This document shows, piece by piece, positions 24,683 through 33,688 of a stretch of DNA of 64,000 nucleotides (positions are counted from its first letter, which is position 1; each line of letters starts with the position of its first letter). The stretch spans positions 1 to 64,000 of the forward strand of contig CALTVJ010000002.1 in the NCBI GenBank assembly GCA_943912835.1, given 5' to 3'. The position numbers were made by a program, and so were the translations under genes. The notes below the pieces were generated by a model that was not told the origin of the DNA, ran no database searches, and saw only the letters and a list, made by a program, of their open reading frames with translations. Source of the DNA: an uncultured Porphyromonas sp. (GTDB taxonomy: Bacteria; Bacteroidota; Bacteroidia; Bacteroidales; Porphyromonadaceae).

Positions 24683-26545
24683 ATGGCACAAAGAGAAATC
24701 AAATTTAGCTTAGTCTACCGCGATATGTGGCAGTCTAGCGGTAAGTATCAGCCTCGTTTGGACCAATTGGAACGTATCGCTCCTGTGATTGTTGAGATGG
24801 GGTGTTTTGCTCGAGTAGAGACCAATGGAGGAGCTTTTGAGCAGGTGAACCTAATGTATGGAGAGAACCCCAATAAGGCTGTTCGTGGGTTTACAAAGTA
24901 CTTCAATGCTGCAGGCATACAAACCCATATGTTGGACCGTGGTTTGAATGGTTTGCGTATGTACCCAGTGCCTTCGGATGTGCGTCGCTTGATGTATAAG
25001 GTGAAAAAGGCTCAAGGTGTAGATATTACGCGTATATTTGATGGATTAAATGACCCTCGCAATGTGATCCCCTCTATTCATTATGCCTTGGAGGCGGGTA
25101 TGATCCCACAAGCAACACTCTGCATAACGCATTCGCCAGTGCATACAGTGGAGTATTATGCCGATTTGGCTGACCAATTCATTGCGGCTGGAGCTCCAGA
25201 AATATGTCTTAAAGATATGGCAGGGGTTGGACGTCCTGCTTTTCTTGGACGTTTGGTCAAGAGTATAAAAGACAAGCATCCAGATGTAATTATTGAGTAT
25301 CACGGACATTCTGGTCCAGGTTTTTCGGTAGCTTCGATGTTGGAGGTTTGTCGTGCAGGTGCCGATATTATTGACGTGGCTATGGAGCCTCTATCTTGGG
25401 GGAAAATTCATCCAGACGTTATCACTATTAGAGAGATGTTGCATGATGCGGGCTTTAAGGTTCCAGAGATAAACATGGATGCATATATGCGAGCTCGCTC
25501 TTTGACTCAAGAGTTTATTGATGATTTCCTTGGTTTGTTTATAGAGAAGAGTAATTATTTGATGACTTCTTTGCTCGTTGGTTGCGGACTCCCTGGCGGT
25601 ATGATGGGTTCTATGATGGCAGACCTCAAAGGGGTGCATGCAGGTATTAATATGCATCTTAGAGCTAAGGGTGAGGCAGAGCTTTCTGTTGACGACTTGC
25701 TTGTAAAGCTATTCAATGAAGTTGAATACGTATGGCCAAGACTGGGTTATCCTCCACTGGTTACTCCATTTAGCCAATATGTAAAAAATGTAGCCTTGAT
25801 GAATGTTTACAATCTTGTTACGGGCAAGGAGCGTTGGTTGGCTATAGATAAAAATACGTGGGGAATGATATTGGGTAAGAGTGGACGCTTGCCTGGACCT
25901 TTGGCTCCTGAAATTATTGAGCTAGCTAAAGCTCAGGGGCATGAGTTTTCAACAGAAGACCCACAGAAAAATTATCCAGATGCTCTCGATGAATATCGCA
26001 AGGAGATGGACGAAAATGGTTGGGATTATGGACAAGATGATGAGGAGCTATTTGAGCTAGCTATGCATGATGCTCAATACCGCCTCTACAAGAGTGGTGT
26101 AGCCAAGCAGAGGTTTAACGAGGAGGTAGATAAGGCACGTGGCGAGGCTCTTATGAAGCAAGGCTATAACGAAGCTGAAGTCTTGAAGGCAAAGCGTCAA
26201 GGTACTGAGGCTATTCCGGCTACTGCTACTGGTACTATTATCTGGGAGGTTGACCCTGTAGACTATTCTACAGCTCCAGCTGTGGGTACTGAGGTTAAGA
26301 CAAATCAGCCTATTTGCTACATTCAGACTTCTTTTGGCTCGATAGAATCTGTTATCTGTAATTTTACAGGGCGCTTAACTGAGGTTTTGGCACAAGGTAC
26401 AACAATACGCAAAGGAGAAGCCTTGGCTTATGTTCGTCCAGCTGAGACTGAACAGTTTTTTGAGGAAGAGGAATCGGTACGCTTGAAGAGAGTTGAAAAA
26501 CTTGAAGAGGTGAGACACGTGATTAACTCTGGACGTAAAAAGTAA
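24683..26545 (+). CDS. Pyruvate carboxylase subunit B-like carboxyltransferase with degenerate biotinyl domain
   Basis: 620 residues. Residues 1-275 form an HMGL-like TIM barrel with the carboxyltransferase metal and active-site set: D14, K177 (in CLKDMAG, the carbamylated-lysine position) and H207/H209 (HGH). Residues about 285-465 are the conserved PYC_OADA domain. Residues 514-585 align with a biotinyl domain, but the AMKM biotin-attachment stretch is replaced by QTSFGS (548-553), so no biotin can be attached there. Relatives transfer carboxyl groups between biotin and pyruvate or oxaloacetate. A separate biotin carrier protein would be needed. The exact substrate is uncertain. Confidence 0.82.
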   Translation: MAQREIKFSLVYRDMWQSSGKYQPRLDQLERIAPVIVEMGCFARVETNGGAFEQVNLMYGENPNKAVRGFTKYFNAAGIQTHMLDRGLNGLRMYPVPSDVRRLMYKVKKAQGVDITRIFDGLNDPRNVIPSIHYALEAGMIPQATLCITHSPVHTVEYYADLADQFIAAGAPEICLKDMAGVGRPAFLGRLVKSIKDKHPDVIIEYHGHSGPGFSVASMLEVCRAGADIIDVAMEPLSWGKIHPDVITIREMLHDAGFKVPEINMDAYMRARSLTQEFIDDFLGLFIEKSNYLMTSLLVGCGLPGGMMGSMMADLKGVHAGINMHLRAKGEAELSVDDLLVKLFNEVEYVWPRLGYPPLVTPFSQYVKNVALMNVYNLVTGKERWLAIDKNTWGMILGKSGRLPGPLAPEIIELAKAQGHEFSTEDPQKNYPDALDEYRKEMDENGWDYGQDDEELFELAMHDAQYRLYKSGVAKQRFNEEVDKARGEALMKQGYNEAEVLKAKRQGTEAIPATATGTIIWEVDPVDYSTAPAVGTEVKTNQPICYIQTSFGSIESVICNFTGRLTEVLAQGTTIRKGEALAYVRPAETEQFFEEEESVRLKRVEKLEEVRHVINSGRKK

Positions 26546-26564
26546 ATCATTGTTGCAATTACAT

Positions 26565-26604
26565 AATACTGGCTGTAAAGATTTGTTTCTTTACAGCCAG
26601 TATT
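26565..26604 (+). terminator. Strong hairpin terminator after the carboxyltransferase gene
   Basis: A perfect 17-bp inverted repeat: AATACTGGCTGTAAAGA (26565-26581) and its complement (26588-26604) around a 6-base loop. It begins 20 bases after the stop codon. The T run after it is weak (gtataatcat), but the stem is very stable. Confidence 0.75.
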
Positions 26605-26678
26605 GTATAATCATAGCTGAACGATTAATCGGTAATATCTGTTTTAAATCTGAACTTTAAGTATAAGATTATTTACAT

Positions 26679-27380
26679 ATGAATAAAATGATTTCAATTT
26701 TTGGAGCAGCTATTATGACTGTTTTTTCAACTCCATTGTTGGCTAAAGATCTGAGCTTAGTTGTCTTTCCCCAAGAGGTTGTAAATGAACCCTTCAAAAT
26801 GGTTGCTCTTCCCTATAAGCTTGATGCATTAGCTCCTGTTATTAGCCAACAAACCATGGAACTACATTATGGTAAGCATCTGCAATCCTATGTTAATAAC
26901 GTTAATAAATTGATTGTGGGTACAAAATGGGCTAATTTACCCCTTGAAACAATAGTTAAGAAGAGCTCAGGTTCATTATTTAATAATTCGGGACAGTTAC
27001 TTAATCATAATCTTTATTTTTTACAGTTTAGTCCTAATCCCCAGTCATTGATTCCTATAGGGGATTTGGGTAAGATGATTCAAAAGCAGTGGGGAACTTT
27101 TGATCGATTTAAAGAGGAATTCGAAAAAATGGGGTTAAGCTTGTTTGGATCAGGTTGGGTTTGGTTAAGTTTAGATAAAAAGAATAGACTTCAAATAAGT
27201 TTACATTCTGGAGGTGATAATCCTGTAACAAAAGGTTGGACTCCCCTTTTGGGTTTAGATCTATGGGAGCATGCATATTATCTTGATTATCAAAATAAAC
27301 GTTTGGATCATATTCGTAGTATTTGGAAAATTATTGATTGGTCTATAGTCGAGAGTCGGTTCAGTGTTTCTAGATGGTAG
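26679..27380 (+). CDS. Exported iron/manganese superoxide dismutase
   Basis: 233 residues. Residues 1-22 form a signal peptide (hydrophobic core, cleavage likely after LLA), then a Fe/Mn-SOD of normal length. All four metal ligands are present: H63 (ELHYGKH), H110 (LLNHNLYF), D194 and H198 (DLWEHAYY). The core strongly resembles cytoplasmic SODs of Porphyromonas and Bacteroides (FNNSGQ, LFGSGWVWL, DYQNKRLDH), which lack a leader. Residues 23-40 (DLSLVVFPQEVVNEPF) are an extra linker. The gene stands alone between a terminator and the lysS promoter. Location in the periplasm or on the surface is inferred. Confidence 0.88.
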   Translation: MNKMISIFGAAIMTVFSTPLLAKDLSLVVFPQEVVNEPFKMVALPYKLDALAPVISQQTMELHYGKHLQSYVNNVNKLIVGTKWANLPLETIVKKSSGSLFNNSGQLLNHNLYFLQFSPNPQSLIPIGDLGKMIQKQWGTFDRFKEEFEKMGLSLFGSGWVWLSLDKKNRLQISLHSGGDNPVTKGWTPLLGLDLWEHAYYLDYQNKRLDHIRSIWKIIDWSIVESRFSVSRW

Positions 27381-27417
27381 AGGATTGTTAGAACTCTCAT
27401 TTTAATAGCATTATTCT

Positions 27418-27425
27418 TATCTTTG
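27418..27425 (+). promoter_or_regulatory. Promoter -7 element TATCTTTG upstream of lysS
   Basis: Exact plus-strand TATCTTTG, 64 bases before the preferred lysS ATG. It likely drives the lysS-gpsA-pgi-DUF4290-murA run. Confidence 0.6.
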
Positions 27426-27488
27426 CAATAAAAGAGTACCGAAATAAATCTATTGGATTTTCTCTCGGTGATAATTATAATTTACTCC

Positions 27489-29213
27489 ATGAATATATTA
27501 GAACTTAGCGAACAAGAGATTGTAAGGAGACAGAGTTTACAAGAACTGAAAAATCTAGGTGTTAATCCTTATCCCGCTGATGAATACTTGGTTACAGCAT
27601 ATAGTGATGAGGTAATAAGTAGTTTTGTTGATGATGCAGCCAAGCGTTATGTTAGTTTGGCTGGTCGGGTGATGGGTAAACGTATCATGGGTAAGGCTAC
27701 TTTTCTAGAGTTACAAGACGCACAAGGGCGTATTCAGATTTATATTAGCAGAGATGCTTTATGCCCTAATGAAGATAAAACATTATATAACTCTGTAATC
27801 AAAAAATTATTAGATTTTGGAGATTTTATCGGAGTTCAGGGGTATGTCTTCCGTACTCAAATGGGAGAAATTAGTATTCATGCCGAGGATATAAAGTTTT
27901 TGGCGAAGAGTCTTCGTCCACTCCCTATTGTGAAGGAAAAAGATGGACAAACGTTTGATGCTTTTACTGATCCAGAGTTGCGTTACCGAATGAGGTATGT
28001 AGACTTAGCAGTAAACTCAGATGTGAAGGATATATTTGTTAAAAGGACAAGGATATTCAACTCGATGAGAGGATTCTTCAATTCAAGAGGTTATCTTGAG
28101 GTGGATACTCCTGTTCTTCAACCTATACCAGGAGGAGCCGCGGCTCGTCCATTTATCACACACCATAATGCATTGGATATACCTCTGTATATGCGTATAG
28201 CCAATGAGTTATATCTCAAGCGATTGATTGTTGGTGGTTTTGATGGGGTATATGAGTTTAGTCGAAACTTCCGTAATGAGGGAATGGATAGAACTCATAA
28301 TCCAGAGTTTACCGCTATGGAAATTTATGTTGCCTACAAAGATTATAATTGGATGATGAACTTTACTGAGCAGATGCTAGAGCATATCTGCTTAGAAGTC
28401 TTGGGGACAACAAAAGTGCAAGTTGGTAAGCATGAGATTGATTTCAAAGCACCCTATAAGCGAATTTCGATGTTTGATGCAATCAAAGAGCACACAGGTA
28501 TTGACATCTCTGAAATGAACGAATCAGAGCTTCGTGCTACTTGTGCTCAACTGAATATTGAGCTTGATGACACGATGGGAGTCGGAAAATTGATCGATGA
28601 GATATTTGGAGAGAAATGTGAGGGGCATTATATTCAACCTACCTTCATTACGGACTATCCCAAAGAAATGTCTCCATTGACCAAGGAACATCGAAACAAT
28701 CCACGTCTTACAGAGCGTTTTGAATTGATGGTTAATGGTAAAGAGTTAGCTAATGCCTACAGTGAATTAAATGACCCCATTGATCAGAGAGAACGCTTTG
28801 AGGAGCAGTTACGCCTAAGCGAGAAAGGTGATGATGAGGCGATGTTTATTGATAATGATTTCTTAAGAGCTTTGGAATATGGGATGCCACCAACGAGTGG
28901 TATGGGTATTGGGATGGATCGTCTTGTTATGCTTTTGACAGGTCAGGAAAGTATTCAAGAAGTCTTGCTCTTCCCCCAAATGCGTCCTGAAAAAGTTGTC
29001 GTAAAGGATAAACCAGAAGCGTTTGCGACCTTTGGTGTGGCGGCAGATTGGGTCCCTTTGCTTCACAAAGCTGGATATTTTACCGTTGAGTTAATGAGAG
29101 CAGAAGAGAGAGCTGGGAAGCTTTTCCAGATACTTCAAGATATTAAGAAGAAATATAAACTTGCGAATCTGCCAGACCTTCGTTTGGAGGATGTACAGGC
29201 GTGGCTTGCATAG
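27489..29213 (+). CDS. lysS: Lysyl-tRNA synthetase (class II)
   Basis: 574 residues from the ATG at 27489, whose product begins like other Bacteroidales enzymes (MNILELSEQEIVRRQSLQEL); an in-frame ATG at 27453 adds 12 hydrophobic residues and is unlikely. An OB-fold anticodon domain (about 55-170) precedes the class II catalytic core with motif 2 (YEFSRNFRNEGMDRTHNPEFT) and motif 3 (GMGIGMDRLVMLL). About 75 residues follow the usual end of the enzyme, a C-terminal extension with a helical KKYKLANLPDLRLEDVQAW end, which I believe is common in this order. Confidence 0.95.
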   Translation: MNILELSEQEIVRRQSLQELKNLGVNPYPADEYLVTAYSDEVISSFVDDAAKRYVSLAGRVMGKRIMGKATFLELQDAQGRIQIYISRDALCPNEDKTLYNSVIKKLLDFGDFIGVQGYVFRTQMGEISIHAEDIKFLAKSLRPLPIVKEKDGQTFDAFTDPELRYRMRYVDLAVNSDVKDIFVKRTRIFNSMRGFFNSRGYLEVDTPVLQPIPGGAAARPFITHHNALDIPLYMRIANELYLKRLIVGGFDGVYEFSRNFRNEGMDRTHNPEFTAMEIYVAYKDYNWMMNFTEQMLEHICLEVLGTTKVQVGKHEIDFKAPYKRISMFDAIKEHTGIDISEMNESELRATCAQLNIELDDTMGVGKLIDEIFGEKCEGHYIQPTFITDYPKEMSPLTKEHRNNPRLTERFELMVNGKELANAYSELNDPIDQRERFEEQLRLSEKGDDEAMFIDNDFLRALEYGMPPTSGMGIGMDRLVMLLTGQESIQEVLLFPQMRPEKVVVKDKPEAFATFGVAADWVPLLHKAGYFTVELMRAEERAGKLFQILQDIKKKYKLANLPDLRLEDVQAWLA

Positions 29214-29228
29214 ATTTGCGCGTTTTAT

Positions 29229-30236
29229 ATGATGGACACACTAGGCAAGGTTGGTATTGTCGGAGGAGGAACTTGGGCAACGGCTCTTGCTAAGATTGTA
29301 TTAGAGAATCAGAGTCGCATCAGTTGGTGTTTGCGTACATCAACCCATGTACAATCTTTCCTAAAGCTTGGACATAATCCTACTTACCTATCTGATGTTA
29401 CTTTTGATACAGAGCGAATAGACTTTTATGATGAAGGAAGTGTAAATGATTTTTTGCGCTCTTGCGATATTATTATTTTGGCTGTTCCTTCTCCCTATGT
29501 CAAGTCTTATTTGAGGCGTATGAGGCAGTCTTTACTCAAAACAAAGTTTGTAATCAATGCTATTAAAGGTATGGTTCCAGACGAAAATTTGTTAATAAGT
29601 GATTACCTTCAACGAGAAAAAGGCTTATTAGAGAATCAGATTGGTGTTGTTTCTGGTCCTTGTCATGCCGAAGAAATAGCCCAAGAGCGACGTTCTTACC
29701 TTACGGTAGGTTGTTTTGATATCCGTAAAGCGGAGGTTATGAGTCGTCTCTTTACTAATAGTTATGTCCACTGTTCTATAAGCCGAGATGTGGTTGGAAT
29801 AGAGTATGCTGCTGTTTTAAAAAATATATATGCTATTGCATCGGGGATATCCCATGGCCTAAATAGGGGGGACAACTTTCAAAGTGTTTTGATAAGTAAT
29901 GCAATTGCCGAGATGAGTAGTTTTGTCGGAGTTGTTCATTTATTGAGACGTGATGTCACAGAGAGTGTTTACCTCGGGGATTTGCTTGTGACAGCATACA
30001 GCTCTCATAGTAGAAATCGAACCTTTGGAACCATGATTGGTAAAGGCTATACAGTTAAAGCAGCTCAAGTAGAGATGAATATGGTTGCCGAAGGATATTA
30101 TGGTGCGAAATGTATTCATGGGGTAAATCAGCAGTATGGGGTGCATATGCCGATTGCTACTGCTATTTATGAAATATTATATCAAGGAGCATCTGTCGAA
30201 GATACGATAGAGCGTTTGAGTAAAAAATTTAGATAA
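29229..30236 (+). CDS. gpsA: NAD(P)H-dependent glycerol-3-phosphate dehydrogenase
   Basis: 335 residues. Rossmann motif VGIVGGGTWATALAKIV at the N-terminus, catalytic-lysine region YAAVLKNIYAIASGI, and the substrate region near SHSRNRTFG. It reduces dihydroxyacetone phosphate to sn-glycerol-3-phosphate for phospholipid synthesis. Two adjacent ATGs (MMDT) give alternative starts one codon apart. It lies 15 bases after lysS and 16 before pgi, an order seen in many Bacteroidales. Confidence 0.95.
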   Translation: MMDTLGKVGIVGGGTWATALAKIVLENQSRISWCLRTSTHVQSFLKLGHNPTYLSDVTFDTERIDFYDEGSVNDFLRSCDIIILAVPSPYVKSYLRRMRQSLLKTKFVINAIKGMVPDENLLISDYLQREKGLLENQIGVVSGPCHAEEIAQERRSYLTVGCFDIRKAEVMSRLFTNSYVHCSISRDVVGIEYAAVLKNIYAIASGISHGLNRGDNFQSVLISNAIAEMSSFVGVVHLLRRDVTESVYLGDLLVTAYSSHSRNRTFGTMIGKGYTVKAAQVEMNMVAEGYYGAKCIHGVNQQYGVHMPIATAIYEILYQGASVEDTIERLSKKFR

Positions 30237-30252
30237 TAAGATTTTATAGTTT

Positions 30253-31596
30253 ATGGAAAGAATTAAATTAGACCTTTCTGGTATCGATGGATTTGTTCAA
30301 GCCCAAGATGTGAATTTATTGACAGAGAAGAGTCTTCAATATAACCAAATGCTGCACGATGGTACTGGAATTGGGAATGATTTTTTAGGTTGGGTAGATT
30401 TACCTTCAAATATTACAGAGGAGCAATTTGTGGCTATTGAAGCTGTTGCTTCGAGGCTTAGAAAAAGCTGTGACTATATCGTAAGTATTGGTATCGGAGG
30501 AAGTTATCTTGGAGTTCGAGCAGTTCAAGAGGCTTTGTCTAATAGCTTTCACTGGCTAGAAAAGGATACAAGTAATCCTATTCTCATCTATGCTGGACAC
30601 AATATCGGTGAAGATTATTTAAAAGAGCTAACTCAATTTTTAAAAGGGAAGCGTTTTGGCTTAATCAATATCTCAAAAAGTGGAACGACGACAGAGCCAG
30701 CCATTGCTTTTAGAATTCTTAAAAGCTTACTTGAGGAGCAGGTTGGGAAGGATGAGGCTAAGAGATTAATTGTAGCAATTACAGATAAGGAAAAAGGAGC
30801 GCTTCGGACTTTAGCTACCAATGAAGGCTATGATACTTTCGTAATACCTGATGATATTGGAGGACGGTTCTCTGTCCTTACTCCAGTAGGGCTCTTGCCT
30901 TTAGCCACCGCAGGGTTCAATATCAGAGAACTTGTCAAAGGAGCAAAAGACTTTAGCGTTACGGTCGGTCGTGATAGCTCTTTTGAGGAGAACATTTCAG
31001 CTCAGTATGCCGTTGCACGAAATGCGCTATATAAATCTGGTAAAAAGATAGAAATTGTAGCCAACTATCACCCTAAAATGCATTATGTTGCAGAGTGGTG
31101 GAAGCAACTTTATGGAGAAAGTGAAGGTAAAGAGCATAAAGGGATCTTTAATGCTGCAGTAGATCTCTCTGCAGATTTACATTCCATGGGGCAATGGATT
31201 CAAGAGGGGGAAAGATCAATTTTTGAAACTGTCATCTCTGTAGAGAAGTCTGATTTTGAAATGCGTATTCCTCTAGATAAGGACAATCTTGATGGTTTAA
31301 ACTATTTATCTGGTCGTAGAGTTGACGAGGTCAATAAAATGGCAGAGTTGGGTACTCGCATGGCTCATATTGATGGCCGAGTTCCTAATATAAGAGTGGT
31401 TCTTCCGAAATTGAATGAATACTATATTGGTCAACTATTCTATTTTTTTGAGAAAGCTGTTGGAATAAGTGGCTATATGCTTGGTGTTAATCCGTTTAAT
31501 CAACCTGGAGTTGAAGCGTATAAGTCTAATATGTTTGCCTTATTAGAAAAGCCAGGGCATGAGGATGCAACTGAAGCTATAAAAAAACGGTTATAG
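30253..31596 (+). CDS. pgi: Glucose-6-phosphate isomerase
   Basis: 447 residues, the shorter bacterial form. Sugar-phosphate isomerase motifs are visible: [52 protein letters not shown], and the C-terminal [16 protein letters not shown] with its catalytic lysine. It interconverts glucose-6-phosphate and fructose-6-phosphate in glycolysis. It is 6 bases before the DUF4290 gene. Confidence 0.96.
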   Translation: MERIKLDLSGIDGFVQAQDVNLLTEKSLQYNQMLHDGTGIGNDFLGWVDLPSNITEEQFVAIEAVASRLRKSCDYIVSIGIGGSYLGVRAVQEALSNSFHWLEKDTSNPILIYAGHNIGEDYLKELTQFLKGKRFGLINISKSGTTTEPAIAFRILKSLLEEQVGKDEAKRLIVAITDKEKGALRTLATNEGYDTFVIPDDIGGRFSVLTPVGLLPLATAGFNIRELVKGAKDFSVTVGRDSSFEENISAQYAVARNALYKSGKKIEIVANYHPKMHYVAEWWKQLYGESEGKEHKGIFNAAVDLSADLHSMGQWIQEGERSIFETVISVEKSDFEMRIPLDKDNLDGLNYLSGRRVDEVNKMAELGTRMAHIDGRVPNIRVVLPKLNEYYIGQLFYFFEKAVGISGYMLGVNPFNQPGVEAYKSNMFALLEKPGHEDATEAIKKRL

Positions 31597-31602
31597 TGCC
31601 TT

Positions 31603-32238
31603 ATGAGGGATTATAATAATAAATTGTCTCCAATACGTATGCCTGAATATGGACGTCATGTCCAGAGAATGGTTGAATATACTATTGCTGTAGAAGATAA
31701 AGTTAAGCGAAACAGCTTAGCTGAGACTATTGTTCAGGTAATGAATGGATTAGCTCCAGAGTTGAAAGATAATCAAGTTGGGAAACAGATATATTGGGAT
31801 CATCTTGCTATAATATCAGACTTCCAACTTGATGTGGACTACCCTTCTGGCACTATTACTCAAGATCAATTAAATGCGAAGGTTGAGAAGCCAGCATATA
31901 AAGTAGGTCACAGTGCATATCGATATTATGGGGACATTTTGCACACAATGATAAAGAAGGTTTCGGCAATGCCATTAGGAAAAGATCGGTCTGAAATGGA
32001 ATACTTTATAACCTTACAAATGAAACGTTCTTATATGACTTGGAATAGTGAATTAGTCGAGGATATAAAGATTTTTAAAGATCTATACGTCCTTAGTGAT
32101 GGTCAAATCCTTCTTACACCAGAAGAGTGCAAAATTATATTGAATCCTAATACTTTAGACAGAGTCGGGAAGCAAAAAAATAACCGAAAATCTCAAGCTG
32201 CTCTGAAATTGACGGGAAAAAATTCGAAGAGAAAGTAA
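31603..32238 (+). CDS. DUF4290 family protein, function unknown
   Basis: 211 residues. A conserved Bacteroidetes protein (MPEYGRHVQRMVEYTIAVEDKVKRNSLAETIVQVM is characteristic of DUF4290). It is mostly helical and charged, with no signal peptide or membrane segment, and has a basic Lys/Asn/Arg-rich C-terminus (about 182-211) that may bind nucleic acid. It is held between pgi and murA with gaps of 6 and 15 bases. No role is known to me. Confidence 0.85.
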   Translation: MRDYNNKLSPIRMPEYGRHVQRMVEYTIAVEDKVKRNSLAETIVQVMNGLAPELKDNQVGKQIYWDHLAIISDFQLDVDYPSGTITQDQLNAKVEKPAYKVGHSAYRYYGDILHTMIKKVSAMPLGKDRSEMEYFITLQMKRSYMTWNSELVEDIKIFKDLYVLSDGQILLTPEECKIILNPNTLDRVGKQKNNRKSQAALKLTGKNSKRK

Positions 32239-32253
32239 TAAAAATCTAAAAAT

Positions 32254-33567
32254 ATGGCATCATATATAATTGAAGGGGGCTATAGTTTGCAAGGTGACAT
32301 TACACCTCAGGGAGCTAAAAATGAGGCACTACAAATTATTTCAGCAATCCTACTAACAGATGAACTTGTTACGGTACGTAATGTTCCTAATATCTTGGAT
32401 GTAAATAATCTGATTGATTTGTTGAGGCAGATTGGAGTAAAGATAGAAAGATTAGATGACCATGGGACCTATAGTTTTCAGGCAGATGATGTCAATTTAG
32501 AGTTCTTAGATAGCGATCAATTTCTTCAACGAAGTAGAGCTTTAAGAGGGTCTATTATGACTGTTGGTGCTTTACTTGGGCGTTTTGGGCGTGGTGTTTT
32601 TCCTAAGCCTGGAGGGGATAAAATTGGTCGGAGGAAATTAGATACTCATCTTCTGGGTTTTATTGAACTTGGGGCTACGTGTGTATATGTTCAAGAAAAA
32701 CAGGCATATCTCTTAGAGGCTAAGGATGGGCTAAAAGGTAAATACATGCTTCTGGATGAAGCGTCTGTTACAGGTACTGCTAATATTTTGATGGCTGCTT
32801 GTCTTGCTGAAGGTGAAACAGTAATTTATAATGCCGCTTGTGAACCATACCTACAGCAGTTAAGTAAGATGCTTGTACGCATGGGAGCTAAAATAACAGG
32901 TATTGGTTCCAATAGATTAGTGATTCAGGGGGTTGAGAAGCTTCGAGGAACTGAGCATCGAATCTTACCCGATATGATTGAGATTGGCAGTTTTATTGGA
33001 ATGGCAGCTATGACAGGGAGTGAGCTTACAATCAAAAATTGTAGTATCCCAGATTTAGGTCCAATTCCGAGTGCATTTCGTCGATTAGGGATTACAGTAG
33101 ATGAAATTGGTGATGATCTCTATATTCCACGTCATGAAAGTTATGAAATCGATACATTTATGGATGGATCAATATTAACAATTGCTGATGCACCATGGCC
33201 AGGACTAACACCAGATTTGCTGAGTGTTTTTCTAGTTGTAGCGACTCAAGCTAAGGGGTGTGTTTTAATTCATCAAAAAATGTTTGAGAGTCGTCTCTTT
33301 TTTGTCGATAAGTTAATTGATATGGGGGCTCAAATAATGTTATGTGATCCACACAGGGCTACTGTTATTGGTTTAGGCAAAAGGAATCGTTTAAAATCAG
33401 CTACGATGTCTTCTCCAGATATTAGAGCAGGAATAGCCCTTCTTATTGCAGCTATGAGTGCAGATGGTACAAGCGTGATTCATAATGCGGAGCAGATAGA
33501 TAGAGGTTATCAAAATATAGCAGATCGACTCAATGCTCTTGGTGCTAGAATAACGAAGGTATCATAA
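32254..33567 (+). CDS. murA: UDP-N-acetylglucosamine 1-carboxyvinyltransferase MurA (Asp variant)
   Basis: 437 residues. An EPSP-synthase-fold enzyme for the first committed step of peptidoglycan synthesis. Family motifs include GAKNEALQIISAILLTDE with the conserved lysine, and VTGTANILMAACLAEGETVIYNAACEP. The loop that in E. coli carries catalytic Cys115 reads PGGDKIGRRKLD, with Asp at 122. This Cys-to-Asp form is known in other lineages to be active but not inactivated by fosfomycin. It ends the lysS run, followed by a hairpin terminator. Confidence 0.94.
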   Translation: MASYIIEGGYSLQGDITPQGAKNEALQIISAILLTDELVTVRNVPNILDVNNLIDLLRQIGVKIERLDDHGTYSFQADDVNLEFLDSDQFLQRSRALRGSIMTVGALLGRFGRGVFPKPGGDKIGRRKLDTHLLGFIELGATCVYVQEKQAYLLEAKDGLKGKYMLLDEASVTGTANILMAACLAEGETVIYNAACEPYLQQLSKMLVRMGAKITGIGSNRLVIQGVEKLRGTEHRILPDMIEIGSFIGMAAMTGSELTIKNCSIPDLGPIPSAFRRLGITVDEIGDDLYIPRHESYEIDTFMDGSILTIADAPWPGLTPDLLSVFLVVATQAKGCVLIHQKMFESRLFFVDKLIDMGAQIMLCDPHRATVIGLGKRNRLKSATMSSPDIRAGIALLIAAMSADGTSVIHNAEQIDRGYQNIADRLNALGARITKVS

Positions 33568-33587
33568 TCTGCATCGTTTTCTGAAGA

Positions 33588-33625
33588 CCGCTCTCCTTAA
33601 GTAGTTTATATGCTTGGGAGGGCGG
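33588..33625 (+). terminator. Terminator after murA
   Basis: CCGCTCTCC (33588-33596) pairs with GGAGGGCGG (33617-33625) with one G-U pair, and is followed by agtatttttatattt. It lies 20 bases past the murA stop. Confidence 0.65.
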
Positions 33626-33688
33626 AGTATTTTTATATTTCCTATTTGATGAGAAGAGTCCTGTAGTCGGATAAAATAATTAATTCTT

